From positions 310,001-374,000 of the forward strand of contig CAZQSZ010000004.1 in assembly GCA_964596345.1 (NCBI GenBank): 64,000 nucleotides of DNA. Direction: 5' to 3'. Shown here in pieces: positions 35,614 through 42,508 of the stretch. The notes under the pieces are model-generated. The model saw only the letters and a program-made list of their open reading frames with translations. It was not told the origin of the DNA and ran no database searches. Position numbers and translations under genes: made by a program. Origin of the DNA: CADEDV01 sp964596345. GTDB taxonomy: Bacteria; Bacteroidota; Bacteroidia; Chitinophagales; Chitinophagaceae. How positions within the stretch are numbered: position 1 is the first letter of the stretch; every line of letters starts with the position of its first letter.

Positions 35614-35928
35614 TTAATACTTTAGGTCTTCTGCATTCTCCACATCAATGGACTGGTGACTGCGGTATAAATTAATGATGATCGCAATGGCCACAGCGGC
35701 TTCGGCGGCGGCAATAGCGATGATGAATACGGTAAAGAACAGGCCATCCAGTTTACCGGGCCAGCAATATTTATTGAAGGCGATGAAATTCAGGTTCACA
35801 CTGTTCAGGATCAGTTCAATGCTCATCAGCATGGTGATCAGGTTTCTTCTTGTTAAGAAGCCGTACACACCAATGAAGAACAGCGCTGCACTGATAAATA
35901 AAATATGATATAGTCCGGGTTCCATCAT
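35614..35928 (-). CDS. nuoK: NADH-quinone oxidoreductase subunit K
   Basis: A 104-residue protein with three membrane helices. The conserved membrane glutamates of NuoK are seen in MSIELILNSVNLNF and AAAEAAVAIAI. Start overlaps the nuoJ stop by 4 bp. Part of the proton-channel region of complex I. Confidence 0.95.
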   Translation of the reverse strand: MMEPGLYHILFISAALFFIGVYGFLTRRNLITMLMSIELILNSVNLNFIAFNKYCWPGKLDGLFFTVFIIAIAAAEAAVAIAIIINLYRSHQSIDVENAEDLKY

Positions 35929-36443
35929 TTTGTTTCCGGTTTACTTCTTAATGCAATTACGATACAACCCACCATTGCCGCCAGCAACAACATCGAGATC
36001 ACTTCAAAGGGTAAGGCATAGCCTCCGTCATCCACGGTCAGCATTTTTTTACCAATATCAGCCACCGTAGGAGCGGCAGTTGTTTCAGCGATATTAAACT
36101 GGTGCTGGTACACCTGCAGCATGCTCAGGGCAAAGCCACAGAACACAGCGAGTGCAGCAAATATTTTCCGATCTAATTGCTGTTTGGGTAATTTTTCCCC
36201 GGCCTGTTGGGTCAGGAAAATAGAAAAGATGATCAGTACCACGATACCGCCCACATAAACTACGATCTGCACCGCAGCAATGAATTGATATTCCAGCCAG
36301 AAATACAAACCGGCAATGCCGATCAGGGAGAACAGCAGCGAAATAGCAGCACGGAATATCTGCCTGGTGCTGACGGCGATGATACCACAACCCAGTGTAA
36401 GGGCAGCGAGTATATAAAATAATATGGTTGATCCTGTTATCAT
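35925..36443 (-). CDS. nuoJ: NADH-quinone oxidoreductase subunit J
   Basis: A 172-residue subunit with five membrane helices; VQIVVYVGGIVVLIIFSI is the typical third-helix motif. The start overlaps the nuoI stop by 4 bp and the stop overlaps nuoK by 4 bp, so translation is coupled. Confidence 0.94.
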   Translation of the reverse strand: MITGSTILFYILAALTLGCGIIAVSTRQIFRAAISLLFSLIGIAGLYFWLEYQFIAAVQIVVYVGGIVVLIIFSIFLTQQAGEKLPKQQLDRKIFAALAVFCGFALSMLQVYQHQFNIAETTAAPTVADIGKKMLTVDDGGYALPFEVISMLLLAAMVGCIVIALRSKPETK

Positions 36444-36916
36444 TCTACTCCTTCCATGATTTTAGAGCCGGGGTTATTTAAGATCTTTGTCAGTTCGTTG
36501 CGGTCGTATACACTGTGTTCAAATGTTTGTGCCATTTTGATCGCATCAGAAGGGCAGGCTTCCACGCAGAGGTTGCACATGGTGCAGAGTTCAAGATGGT
36601 ACACCAGTTTATCAATCGCTTTTTTCTTTTTGCCTTCAGGTGTCAGTTCGTTTTTGAAGATCACTTTGATGGTGCCATTGGGACAAGCCAGTTCGCAGGC
36701 CTGGCAACCGGTGCAGCGGTGTTCATTGTTCTCATTGTGCGGCATTACTACTTCACCCTTAAAGCGTTCAGCCATCACCAGGGTATCCCGGTTATCAGGA
36801 TATTGCTGGGTGATGATCTCTTTATGGTGCGTAAAATAATACAGGGTCCGCTTCATGCCGACCAGTAATGATCTTACACCGCGGTAAACTTCTTTTATGT
36901 ATTTTATTATGAACAT
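36440..36916 (-). CDS. nuoI: NADH-quinone oxidoreductase subunit I (2x[4Fe-4S])
   Basis: A 158-residue peripheral subunit carrying clusters N6a and N6b. Ligands: Cys68, 71, 74 and 78 (CTGCQAC) and Cys111, 114, 117 and 121 (CTMCNLC). The N-terminal helix region (KEVYRGVRSLLVGMKRTL) contacts the membrane. Because nuoE, nuoF and nuoG are missing, NuoI and NuoB carry the only visible electron path to quinone, and NuoI is the likely place for an external donor to dock. Confidence 0.96.
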   Translation of the reverse strand: MFIIKYIKEVYRGVRSLLVGMKRTLYYFTHHKEIITQQYPDNRDTLVMAERFKGEVVMPHNENNEHRCTGCQACELACPNGTIKVIFKNELTPEGKKKKAIDKLVYHLELCTMCNLCVEACPSDAIKMAQTFEHSVYDRNELTKILNNPGSKIMEGVE

Positions 36917-37003
36917 AAGCTACTAGCTTTTAGCTGCGAGCTATGATTTTTAAATGGTTTCAGTTTTTTTCATCTTCAAAAGAACTCTTCCCAACAAGCG
37001 GGA

Positions 37004-38080
37004 TCAAAAATGCCATCCCAATATCGCCATGGCTGTTGCCAGCAACAGGTTGATCATGCTGATCGGTAATAAATATTTCCATTCCAGGTTCAGCAGCTGG
37101 TCGATCCTTAATCTCGGGAAGGTCCACCTGAACCACATGATCAAAAAGATCAGGAAGAATGTTTTTCCAAAGAACCAGATACTGGAGGGGATATAATCCA
37201 TCACATGGTTAAACTGTGTCCAGTTACCAATATGAAAAGGCATCCATCCGCCCAGGAACAAGGTGGCGCCGATCGCACAAACAATAAACACATTGATATA
37301 TTCTGCCAGGAAGAACAAAGCGAACTTCATTCCTGAATATTCGGTATGGAAACCGGCTGTTAATTCGGATTCAGCTTCTGCTAAATCAAAGGGAGCCCGG
37401 TTGGTTTCCGCAGTTACAGCAATGATAAAGGTGACAAATGCGATCCACACCGGCAGATGGCCTTTAAAGATCCACCAGCCAGTGGCTTGCGAGTGAATAA
37501 TATCAGATACCTGCAGGCTGCCGGTTAAGACAACAATGGTCAGGATGGATAGACCGGCTGATAATTCATAGCTCACGATCTGGGCACCACTGCGCATGGC
37601 CCCCATCAGGGAGTATTTATTATTACTCGACCAGCCGGCCATTAAAATACTGATGACCATGATCGATGAAACAGCCGATACATAGAGCACACCGATATTC
37701 ATATCCCATAACTGGAAATCTTTTGCAAAAGCAATCGGTGCCATCAGCAGCATGGCCACGATCATCGCAATGAACGGTGCAATATTGAATAATAATTTAT
37801 CAGCGCCATTGGGGGTCAATCCTTCTTTCACGATCAGCTTCAACGTATCAGCTAATGATTGCAGCAAGCCTTGTGGTCCCACCCGGTTTGGCCCGAGACG
37901 GATCTGTATCCAGGCTGCCACTCTTCGTTCCATTAGTACGAGTACTAATCCCAGCGCAGCAAAGAGACCAATGACAGCCACACCTGCCAGTACCATTTCG
38001 ATCACTAAGGTCCAGGTCGGGTTGAAGATACTGCTCAACCATTCATGCAGTTCATTGGCGATATGACTAAAGCTCCACAT
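37004..38080 (-). CDS. nuoH: NADH-quinone oxidoreductase subunit H
   Basis: A 358-residue membrane subunit with eight helices lining the quinone channel. Typical motifs: ERRVAAWIQIRLGPNRVGP near residue 50 and the acidic loop RAPFDLAEAESELTAGFHTEYSGM near residue 230. It starts 4 bp past nuoD, exactly where nuoE-F-G would lie in a 14-gene nuo operon. Confidence 0.96.
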   Translation of the reverse strand: MWSFSHIANELHEWLSSIFNPTWTLVIEMVLAGVAVIGLFAALGLVLVLMERRVAAWIQIRLGPNRVGPQGLLQSLADTLKLIVKEGLTPNGADKLLFNIAPFIAMIVAMLLMAPIAFAKDFQLWDMNIGVLYVSAVSSIMVISILMAGWSSNNKYSLMGAMRSGAQIVSYELSAGLSILTIVVLTGSLQVSDIIHSQATGWWIFKGHLPVWIAFVTFIIAVTAETNRAPFDLAEAESELTAGFHTEYSGMKFALFFLAEYINVFIVCAIGATLFLGGWMPFHIGNWTQFNHVMDYIPSSIWFFGKTFFLIFLIMWFRWTFPRLRIDQLLNLEWKYLLPISMINLLLATAMAILGWHF

Positions 38081-38084
38081 TATA

Positions 38085-39236
38085 TTATCGGTCTATGTCA
38101 GGTATTACTAAATCTAATGTTCCCATCATCGCTACCAGGTCTCCCAGTTTACTGCCGCGGGCCATATGATCCAGCACAGAAAGATTCGAAAATCCCGGTG
38201 AACGGAATTTGATCCTGTACGGGGTCGTGCCACCTTCACTTACGATATATACACCCAGTTCGCCACGGGCAGTTTCCACCCGTTGATAAAACTCTCCTTT
38301 GGGTAATTTCAATACGGCTTTTGTTTTGGCCTGGAAATCACCACTAGGAATATTATCGATCAGTTGCTCAATGATGCGGATGGACTGCTGCATCTCCCGC
38401 AGCCGGACCATATAACGGGCAAAAGAATCACCGGCTGTTTCCAGCACTTCATCAAACTCCAGTTTATCATAAATCTCGTATGGGTAAACTTTCCTGATAT
38501 CACAACTCACACCGCTGCCTCTTGATGCCGGTCCTGAACAACCATAAGAAATAGCATCTTCAGGTGATAAATAACCAATGCCTTTCATCCTGTTCTGGAA
38601 AATAATGTTGCCGGTTACCAGTTCATCGTATTCATGGATCTTGCGTTTGTATAACTGCATGAACTCTTTAACCCGCTTTTGAAAATTGGGATGCAGGTCC
38701 TGCATCACACCACCGGGTACCATATAGTTCATGGTCAGCCGGGCGCCGCAGGTCTCTTCCATAATATCATTGATACTTTCTCTTTCCCGGAATGCATGGA
38801 AGAATGGCGTGAAAGCGCCGAGGTCCATCGCCATGGCTCCCCACCAGAGTTCATGGGAAGCAATTCTTGTTAATTCATCCATCAGCACTCTTATCACCTG
38901 TGCCCTTGGCGGAACTTCCACCTGCAAACCTTTCTCCACGCATAAAGCGCAGGCATGATTATTAATATGCGAAGAAAGATAATCCATCCGGCTGGTCACA
39001 TAAATGAACTGGCGGTAGGTAAGGCTTTCGCACATTTTTTCAATGGAGCGGTGGATATAACCCAGGTGTGGTTCCACTTTTTTGATCGTCTCTCCATTCA
39101 GTGTGATCACCAGGTGTAATACACCGTGTGTAGCGGGGTGCTGGGGTCCTACGTTAATCGTAATATCCCCAGTGCCCTCATCCCCTGCAGGAGAAATCGG
39201 TGAAGAGTCATTTAATATGGAGGTCTCTCTGTACAT
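38085..39236 (-). CDS. nuoD: NADH-quinone oxidoreductase subunit D
   Basis: A 383-residue 49-kDa-type subunit that forms the quinone site with NuoB. The conserved core begins at DITINVGPQHPATHG (residue 24). The first 23 residues, including NDSSPISPAG, come from a GC-rich palindromic element shared with the start of nuoB. Its C-terminal LVAMMGTLDLVIPDIDR is complete. Not fused to NuoC. The start codon itself lies within the repeated sequence. Confidence 0.96.
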   Translation of the reverse strand: MYRETSILNDSSPISPAGDEGTGDITINVGPQHPATHGVLHLVITLNGETIKKVEPHLGYIHRSIEKMCESLTYRQFIYVTSRMDYLSSHINNHACALCVEKGLQVEVPPRAQVIRVLMDELTRIASHELWWGAMAMDLGAFTPFFHAFRERESINDIMEETCGARLTMNYMVPGGVMQDLHPNFQKRVKEFMQLYKRKIHEYDELVTGNIIFQNRMKGIGYLSPEDAISYGCSGPASRGSGVSCDIRKVYPYEIYDKLEFDEVLETAGDSFARYMVRLREMQQSIRIIEQLIDNIPSGDFQAKTKAVLKLPKGEFYQRVETARGELGVYIVSEGGTTPYRIKFRSPGFSNLSVLDHMARGSKLGDLVAMMGTLDLVIPDIDR

Positions 39237-39326
39237 TTTAAAATTTGCTGATAAATTTTTTACTCTTCAAATAAGTTGGTTATGTGCCTTGCAAAGCCCC
39301 TCTTGCGGAGGGGTTTGGGGAGGCGT
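39178..39326 (-). repeat. About 145-bp palindrome-ended element between nuoC and nuoD
   Basis: It begins at the base after the nuoC stop with CCTCCCC, AAA, CCCCTCC, GCAAG, AGGGGCTTTGC, continues with about 65 bp of A/T-rich sequence, and ends inside nuoD with TCTCCTGCAGGGG. It aligns throughout with the element between nuoA and nuoB. Over 45 bp at the coding end I count 31 identities without gaps. Confidence 0.8.
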
Positions 39327-39785
39327 TTATAGTTTGATCATATTAACCGGGTCTTCAAAATCTTTTCGTAACGGGTTTTTTCCTTCCCATCCGTCGGGCA
39401 GTATCAGTAACCGCAGGTCGGGATGGTTCATAAATTGCACACCAAACATTTCATACACTTCCCGTTCATGAAATTCAGCTGTTCTCCAGATATGGGAAAC
39501 AGTTTCAATTCCGGGTTTATCTCTGTCAAGTTTTGCTTTGATAACAATATTGTGCCGGTGCGTGGTGGATGAAAGATGATACACCATCGTCAGATGTGTT
39601 TTCCAGTCGATACAGGTGAGGCAAAAAAGATAATCAAAGAATAAATCGCTGTCGTTACGAAGTTGTTGTGCAAAGGGTAACCAGTCTTTCGGTTCAATTT
39701 GGATGTTCAGCCATTCACCACCTTCATCAAAAGTGGCTGTTGGCAGCAGTCCGGTAATTTTAATTTTTAAATCTTCGTTCAGCAT
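39327..39785 (-). CDS. nuoC: NADH-quinone oxidoreductase subunit C
   Basis: A 152-residue 30-kDa-type peripheral subunit. The signature region is HIWRTAEFHEREVYEMFGVQF followed by LPDGWEGKNPLRKD. The start MLNEDLK at 39785 lies 2 bp past the nuoB stop; the longer frame would overlap nuoB by about 100 bp. Separate from NuoD, as in most Bacteroidota. Confidence 0.93.
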   Translation of the reverse strand: MLNEDLKIKITGLLPTATFDEGGEWLNIQIEPKDWLPFAQQLRNDSDLFFDYLFCLTCIDWKTHLTMVYHLSSTTHRHNIVIKAKLDRDKPGIETVSHIWRTAEFHEREVYEMFGVQFMNHPDLRLLILPDGWEGKNPLRKDFEDPVNMIKL

Positions 39786-39787
39786 AA

Positions 39788-40363
39788 CTAATCTTTGGCG
39801 GCTCTGATCTGTTCCCTGGTTAACCCGCTTTTTATTTTTTCCTGCAATTTTATTAAGGCATGTAATAATGCTTCCGGTCTTGGCGGACAACCGGCAACGT
39901 ACACATCTACCGGGATCACATGGTCTGCACCTTTCACAACCGAATACGTATTATAAAAAAAAGGCCCGCCGCTGATCGCACAGGCACCCATCGCAATCAC
40001 ATATTTGGGATCAGCCATCTGGTCGTATAATCTTTTTAAGACCGGGGCCATTTTATTAACGATGGTGCCAGCTATAATAATGACATCAGCTTGTCGTGGC
40101 GTGGCCCTGGCTACTTCAAAACCGAAACGGGAAAAATCATATTTGGCACCGGCAACAGCCATGTATTCAATACCACAGCAACTGGTGGCAAACGTGAGTG
40201 GCCAGAGGGAATTGGATCTCGCCCAGTTGATGACATCATCCAGTTTACTGAGAACGATGCCGCCACCCGGGGTCTCATGTATCTGGCCGGGAAAAGAAGC
40301 CCCCCCACCCCCCGCGGGGGGGATTAGGGAAGCATCATTTGATATTTTTTTTTCTTCTTGCAT
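39788..40363 (-). CDS. nuoB: NADH-quinone oxidoreductase subunit B
   Basis: A 191-residue PSST-type subunit holding cluster N2 next to the quinone site. Ligands: Cys62, Cys63, Cys128 and Cys159 (SCCG, GACA, AGCPP). The N-terminal NDASLIPPAGGGG (residues 9-21) is encoded by a GC-rich palindrome, CCGCGG flanked by G and C runs, and has the same pattern as NDSSPISPAG in NuoD. The conserved part starts near residue 35. Confidence 0.95.
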   Translation of the reverse strand: MQEEKKISNDASLIPPAGGGGASFPGQIHETPGGGIVLSKLDDVINWARSNSLWPLTFATSCCGIEYMAVAGAKYDFSRFGFEVARATPRQADVIIIAGTIVNKMAPVLKRLYDQMADPKYVIAMGACAISGGPFFYNTYSVVKGADHVIPVDVYVAGCPPRPEALLHALIKLQEKIKSGLTREQIRAAKD

Positions 40364-40446
40364 GAAAATAAATTCTGTCTTTTGTTCTTCAATAAACTGG
40401 TTTTGTGCTTAGCAAAGCCCCTCTTGCGGAGGGGTTTGGGGAGGCT
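40301..40446 (-). repeat. About 145-bp palindrome-ended element between nuoA and nuoB
   Basis: It starts at the base after the nuoA stop. The first palindrome is nearly identical to that after nuoC (CCTCCCC, AAA, CCCCTCC, GCAAG, AGGGGCTTTGC). It then runs through AACCAGTTTATTGAAGA (in the nuoC copy AACCAACTTATTTGAAGA) and ends in CCCCCCGCGGGGGG inside nuoB codons 14-20. Confidence 0.8.
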
Positions 40447-40797
40447 TTACATCCATTTCAGGGCTCCTTTTTTATGTGCATACAGGAAACCCAGGAAAAG
40501 TATAAAGAAGAAAATGACAATTTCGATCATGGCGATCCATCCCATGCTCTTGGCTACAACGGCCCAGGGATAGAGAAAAACCAGTTCCACATCAAAGATC
40601 AGGAAGATGAGTGCAAACAGGTAATAGCCCACATTTAACTGGATCCAGGTCTTGCCCTGTGTGGGGATACCACATTCGTAGGGTTCACCTTTCTGTTTAT
40701 TCTTGGTGCCTTTGAGTACCAGGGTTGATAACATAATAGCAATGCCGGAGAAGGCAACTGCAGCGATGATTAATACTATGAGCGATGAAGCACCCAT
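40447..40797 (-). CDS. nuoA: NADH-quinone oxidoreductase subunit A
   Basis: A 116-residue subunit with three membrane helices. The conserved motif PYECGIPTQG lies near residue 40 and IFLIFDVELVFLYPWA in helix 2. The frame opens with a GTG at 40815; the ATG at 40797 is preferred because a TATATTCG promoter-like box (minus strand 40822-40815) overlaps the GTG. First gene of the nuo operon. Confidence 0.93.
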   Translation of the reverse strand: MGASSLIVLIIAAVAFSGIAIMLSTLVLKGTKNKQKGEPYECGIPTQGKTWIQLNVGYYLFALIFLIFDVELVFLYPWAVVAKSMGWIAMIEIVIFFFILFLGFLYAHKKGALKWM

Positions 40798-40910
40798 ATG
40801 CGAATTGGTTTGCACGAATATAGCAACTATGCGTTAAAACCAAATATGACAGTTATCAACGACAAGGTTGCGGAATATCATTTTGAAAACTGCTTAACAT
40901 CACATACCCA

Positions 40911-41630
40911 TCAGCCATATAATTCCTGGTGAATGGCTTTCTTGTCGTATCCCATTTCAACAATTCTTCTTTTCGCCTCATCGATCATATTCTTCCAGCC
41001 ACAGAGATAAAAATGGGCTTCCTGCTTATCAACACATAGTTTTTCATAAATATCATGCACATACCCGTTATGTCCTTCCCAATGCTCACGGGACAACGTA
41101 GGATGGTAATGAAAGCCCGGAAGTTTGGTTTCCAGTGCTGTCAGTTCTTCGTAATACAGCAGGTCGGCTTTATTGCGACAGCCGAAGATCATATGAATAT
41201 TTTTGGCAGGTATATTATGAAGCTGGATATAATTCACCATACTTCTGAAAGGAGCGATACCGGTTCCGGTGCAAATAAGGAACAGGTCTTTTTCAATCGA
41301 AGCAGGTAATGTAAAAACGCCCTGGGCACCCCGGAAACTGAGTTCGCTGCCAACACGGATATGGTTAAACAGGTACGTGGTGCCCAGTCCCCCTTCGGCA
41401 TGCACGATCAGTAATTCAAAAACATTCGTTTCGTCGGGCCAGGAAGCGATAGAATAACTGCGCCAGCGTTTATTCGGTTTTTCATCAATGGGAAGATCCA
41501 GGGTTACAAACTGGCCGGGTTTAAAATCAAATTGTTCCAGTTCGGGTACTTGCACCCAGAATCGTCTTGTATTATGCGTGTGATCGTCGATCTTGATAAC
41601 TTTTCCTTTGCGCCAGGGTTGAAGGGCCAT
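40911..41630 (-). CDS. Ferredoxin/flavodoxin-NADP reductase-like flavoprotein
   Basis: A 239-residue FNR-superfamily protein. FAD-binding motif RSYSIAS near residue 57, pyridine-nucleotide site GTGIAPFRSM near residue 120, and the C-terminal CGWKNMIDEAK typical of the NAD(P) domain. It has no [2Fe-2S] domain, so it needs a separate electron carrier such as ferredoxin or flavodoxin. It lies 113 bp upstream of nuoA on the same strand. In a genome region with PFOR and a complex I lacking NuoEFG, exchange of electrons between NAD(P)H and ferredoxin is a plausible role; a direct link to complex I is inference. Confidence 0.85.
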   Translation of the reverse strand: MALQPWRKGKVIKIDDHTHNTRRFWVQVPELEQFDFKPGQFVTLDLPIDEKPNKRWRSYSIASWPDETNVFELLIVHAEGGLGTTYLFNHIRVGSELSFRGAQGVFTLPASIEKDLFLICTGTGIAPFRSMVNYIQLHNIPAKNIHMIFGCRNKADLLYYEELTALETKLPGFHYHPTLSREHWEGHNGYVHDIYEKLCVDKQEAHFYLCGWKNMIDEAKRRIVEMGYDKKAIHQELYG

Positions 41631-41821
41631 GCAGTTGTTTTGCCTGTAATTTACAAAGAGAATGTCAACAGATGGTTTCTGTCACCACACTATCATAATA
41701 ACAGGGGTTATTCACCAATCGGTCGACTGGCATAATAGTTGGGCTTTTAAATCAAAATGAAACAATAGTGGACGGTGCAATAAGCCGGGCAGTTTATTAT
41801 GAAAAACAGCCCGGAAAAAAA

Positions 41822-41846
41822 GCGGCCCCGCCTTAGGCGGGGCCGT
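41822..41846 (-). terminator. Intrinsic terminator
   Basis: CGGCCCCGCC (41823-41832) and GGCGGGGCCG (41836-41845) pair perfectly around TTA. On the minus strand seven T follow, so it ends the leftward gene at 41899-42393. Confidence 0.85.
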
Positions 41847-41898
41847 CTTATTAGGCCTGTTGGCAAGCAATCGGATTATTAAATGTAGTGCCTTTTTT

Positions 41899-42393
41899 TT
41901 ATTCTCCAAAAACAGGGTCCAGTTCCTTTATCTTTTTTAGCGTCTTATACCAGGTTTTTCCCTTCCATTGGTATTTCAGCACCAGTTCATTGTTCGCAGC
42001 CAGTTTTTTAACAGTGGAGGAGATGCCTGTTTTGTTTAACGGGTTACTATCCCGTTTTAGTTCCTGTACTTTTAATAAGGTGAATTTTACAAGCGTATCC
42101 TTCCCGGTAATTACCGGGGATTGAATGACAGGAGCCGAGCTGACGAGGTATCTTTCTCCCAGGATCCATATCTCCTTCGGTTGAATCTCCAGGGAAGGGC
42201 TGGCAGCCAGGTAAATGAAATAGCCAGTACTGGCATTAGCAGGCTTACGGATCGTCCGGCCATTTTCATCAAACTCCCTGGCGGGAACCATGCCCGGGGT
42301 GGAAACCCGGGAATAGCCGAAAAGCTTTAGGGAGGGCTGGCCTGCCATCATTAAGCTGAATAAAAGGGCCGTAATGAGTAATCCTTTTCTCAT
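41899..42393 (-). CDS. Secreted hypothetical protein
   Basis: A 164-residue protein with a signal peptide (MRKGLLITALLFSLMMAGQ). The internal ATG at 42393 is chosen because it places the signal peptide first. The mature part has PAREFDENGRTIRKPANASTGYFIYLA and ends KELDPVFGE; no family recognised. It has its own terminator. Confidence 0.65.
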   Translation of the reverse strand: MRKGLLITALLFSLMMAGQPSLKLFGYSRVSTPGMVPAREFDENGRTIRKPANASTGYFIYLAASPSLEIQPKEIWILGERYLVSSAPVIQSPVITGKDTLVKFTLLKVQELKRDSNPLNKTGISSTVKKLAANNELVLKYQWKGKTWYKTLKKIKELDPVFGE

Positions 42394-42508
42394 TTTCTTA
42401 CGTTTAATGACCGGATGCAATTTCTGAGGGGATTGTTCTAAACAAATTCTTAAAACAGCCCTTTTTTTACGAATTTAGGGGCTATCTAAAAATATCAATT
42501 GGCCGCTT

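Noticed and set aside
38081..38084. Remnants of nuoE, nuoF or nuoG
   Set aside because: Only 4 bp separate nuoD and nuoH, so no remnant can be there; copies elsewhere in the genome cannot be excluded.
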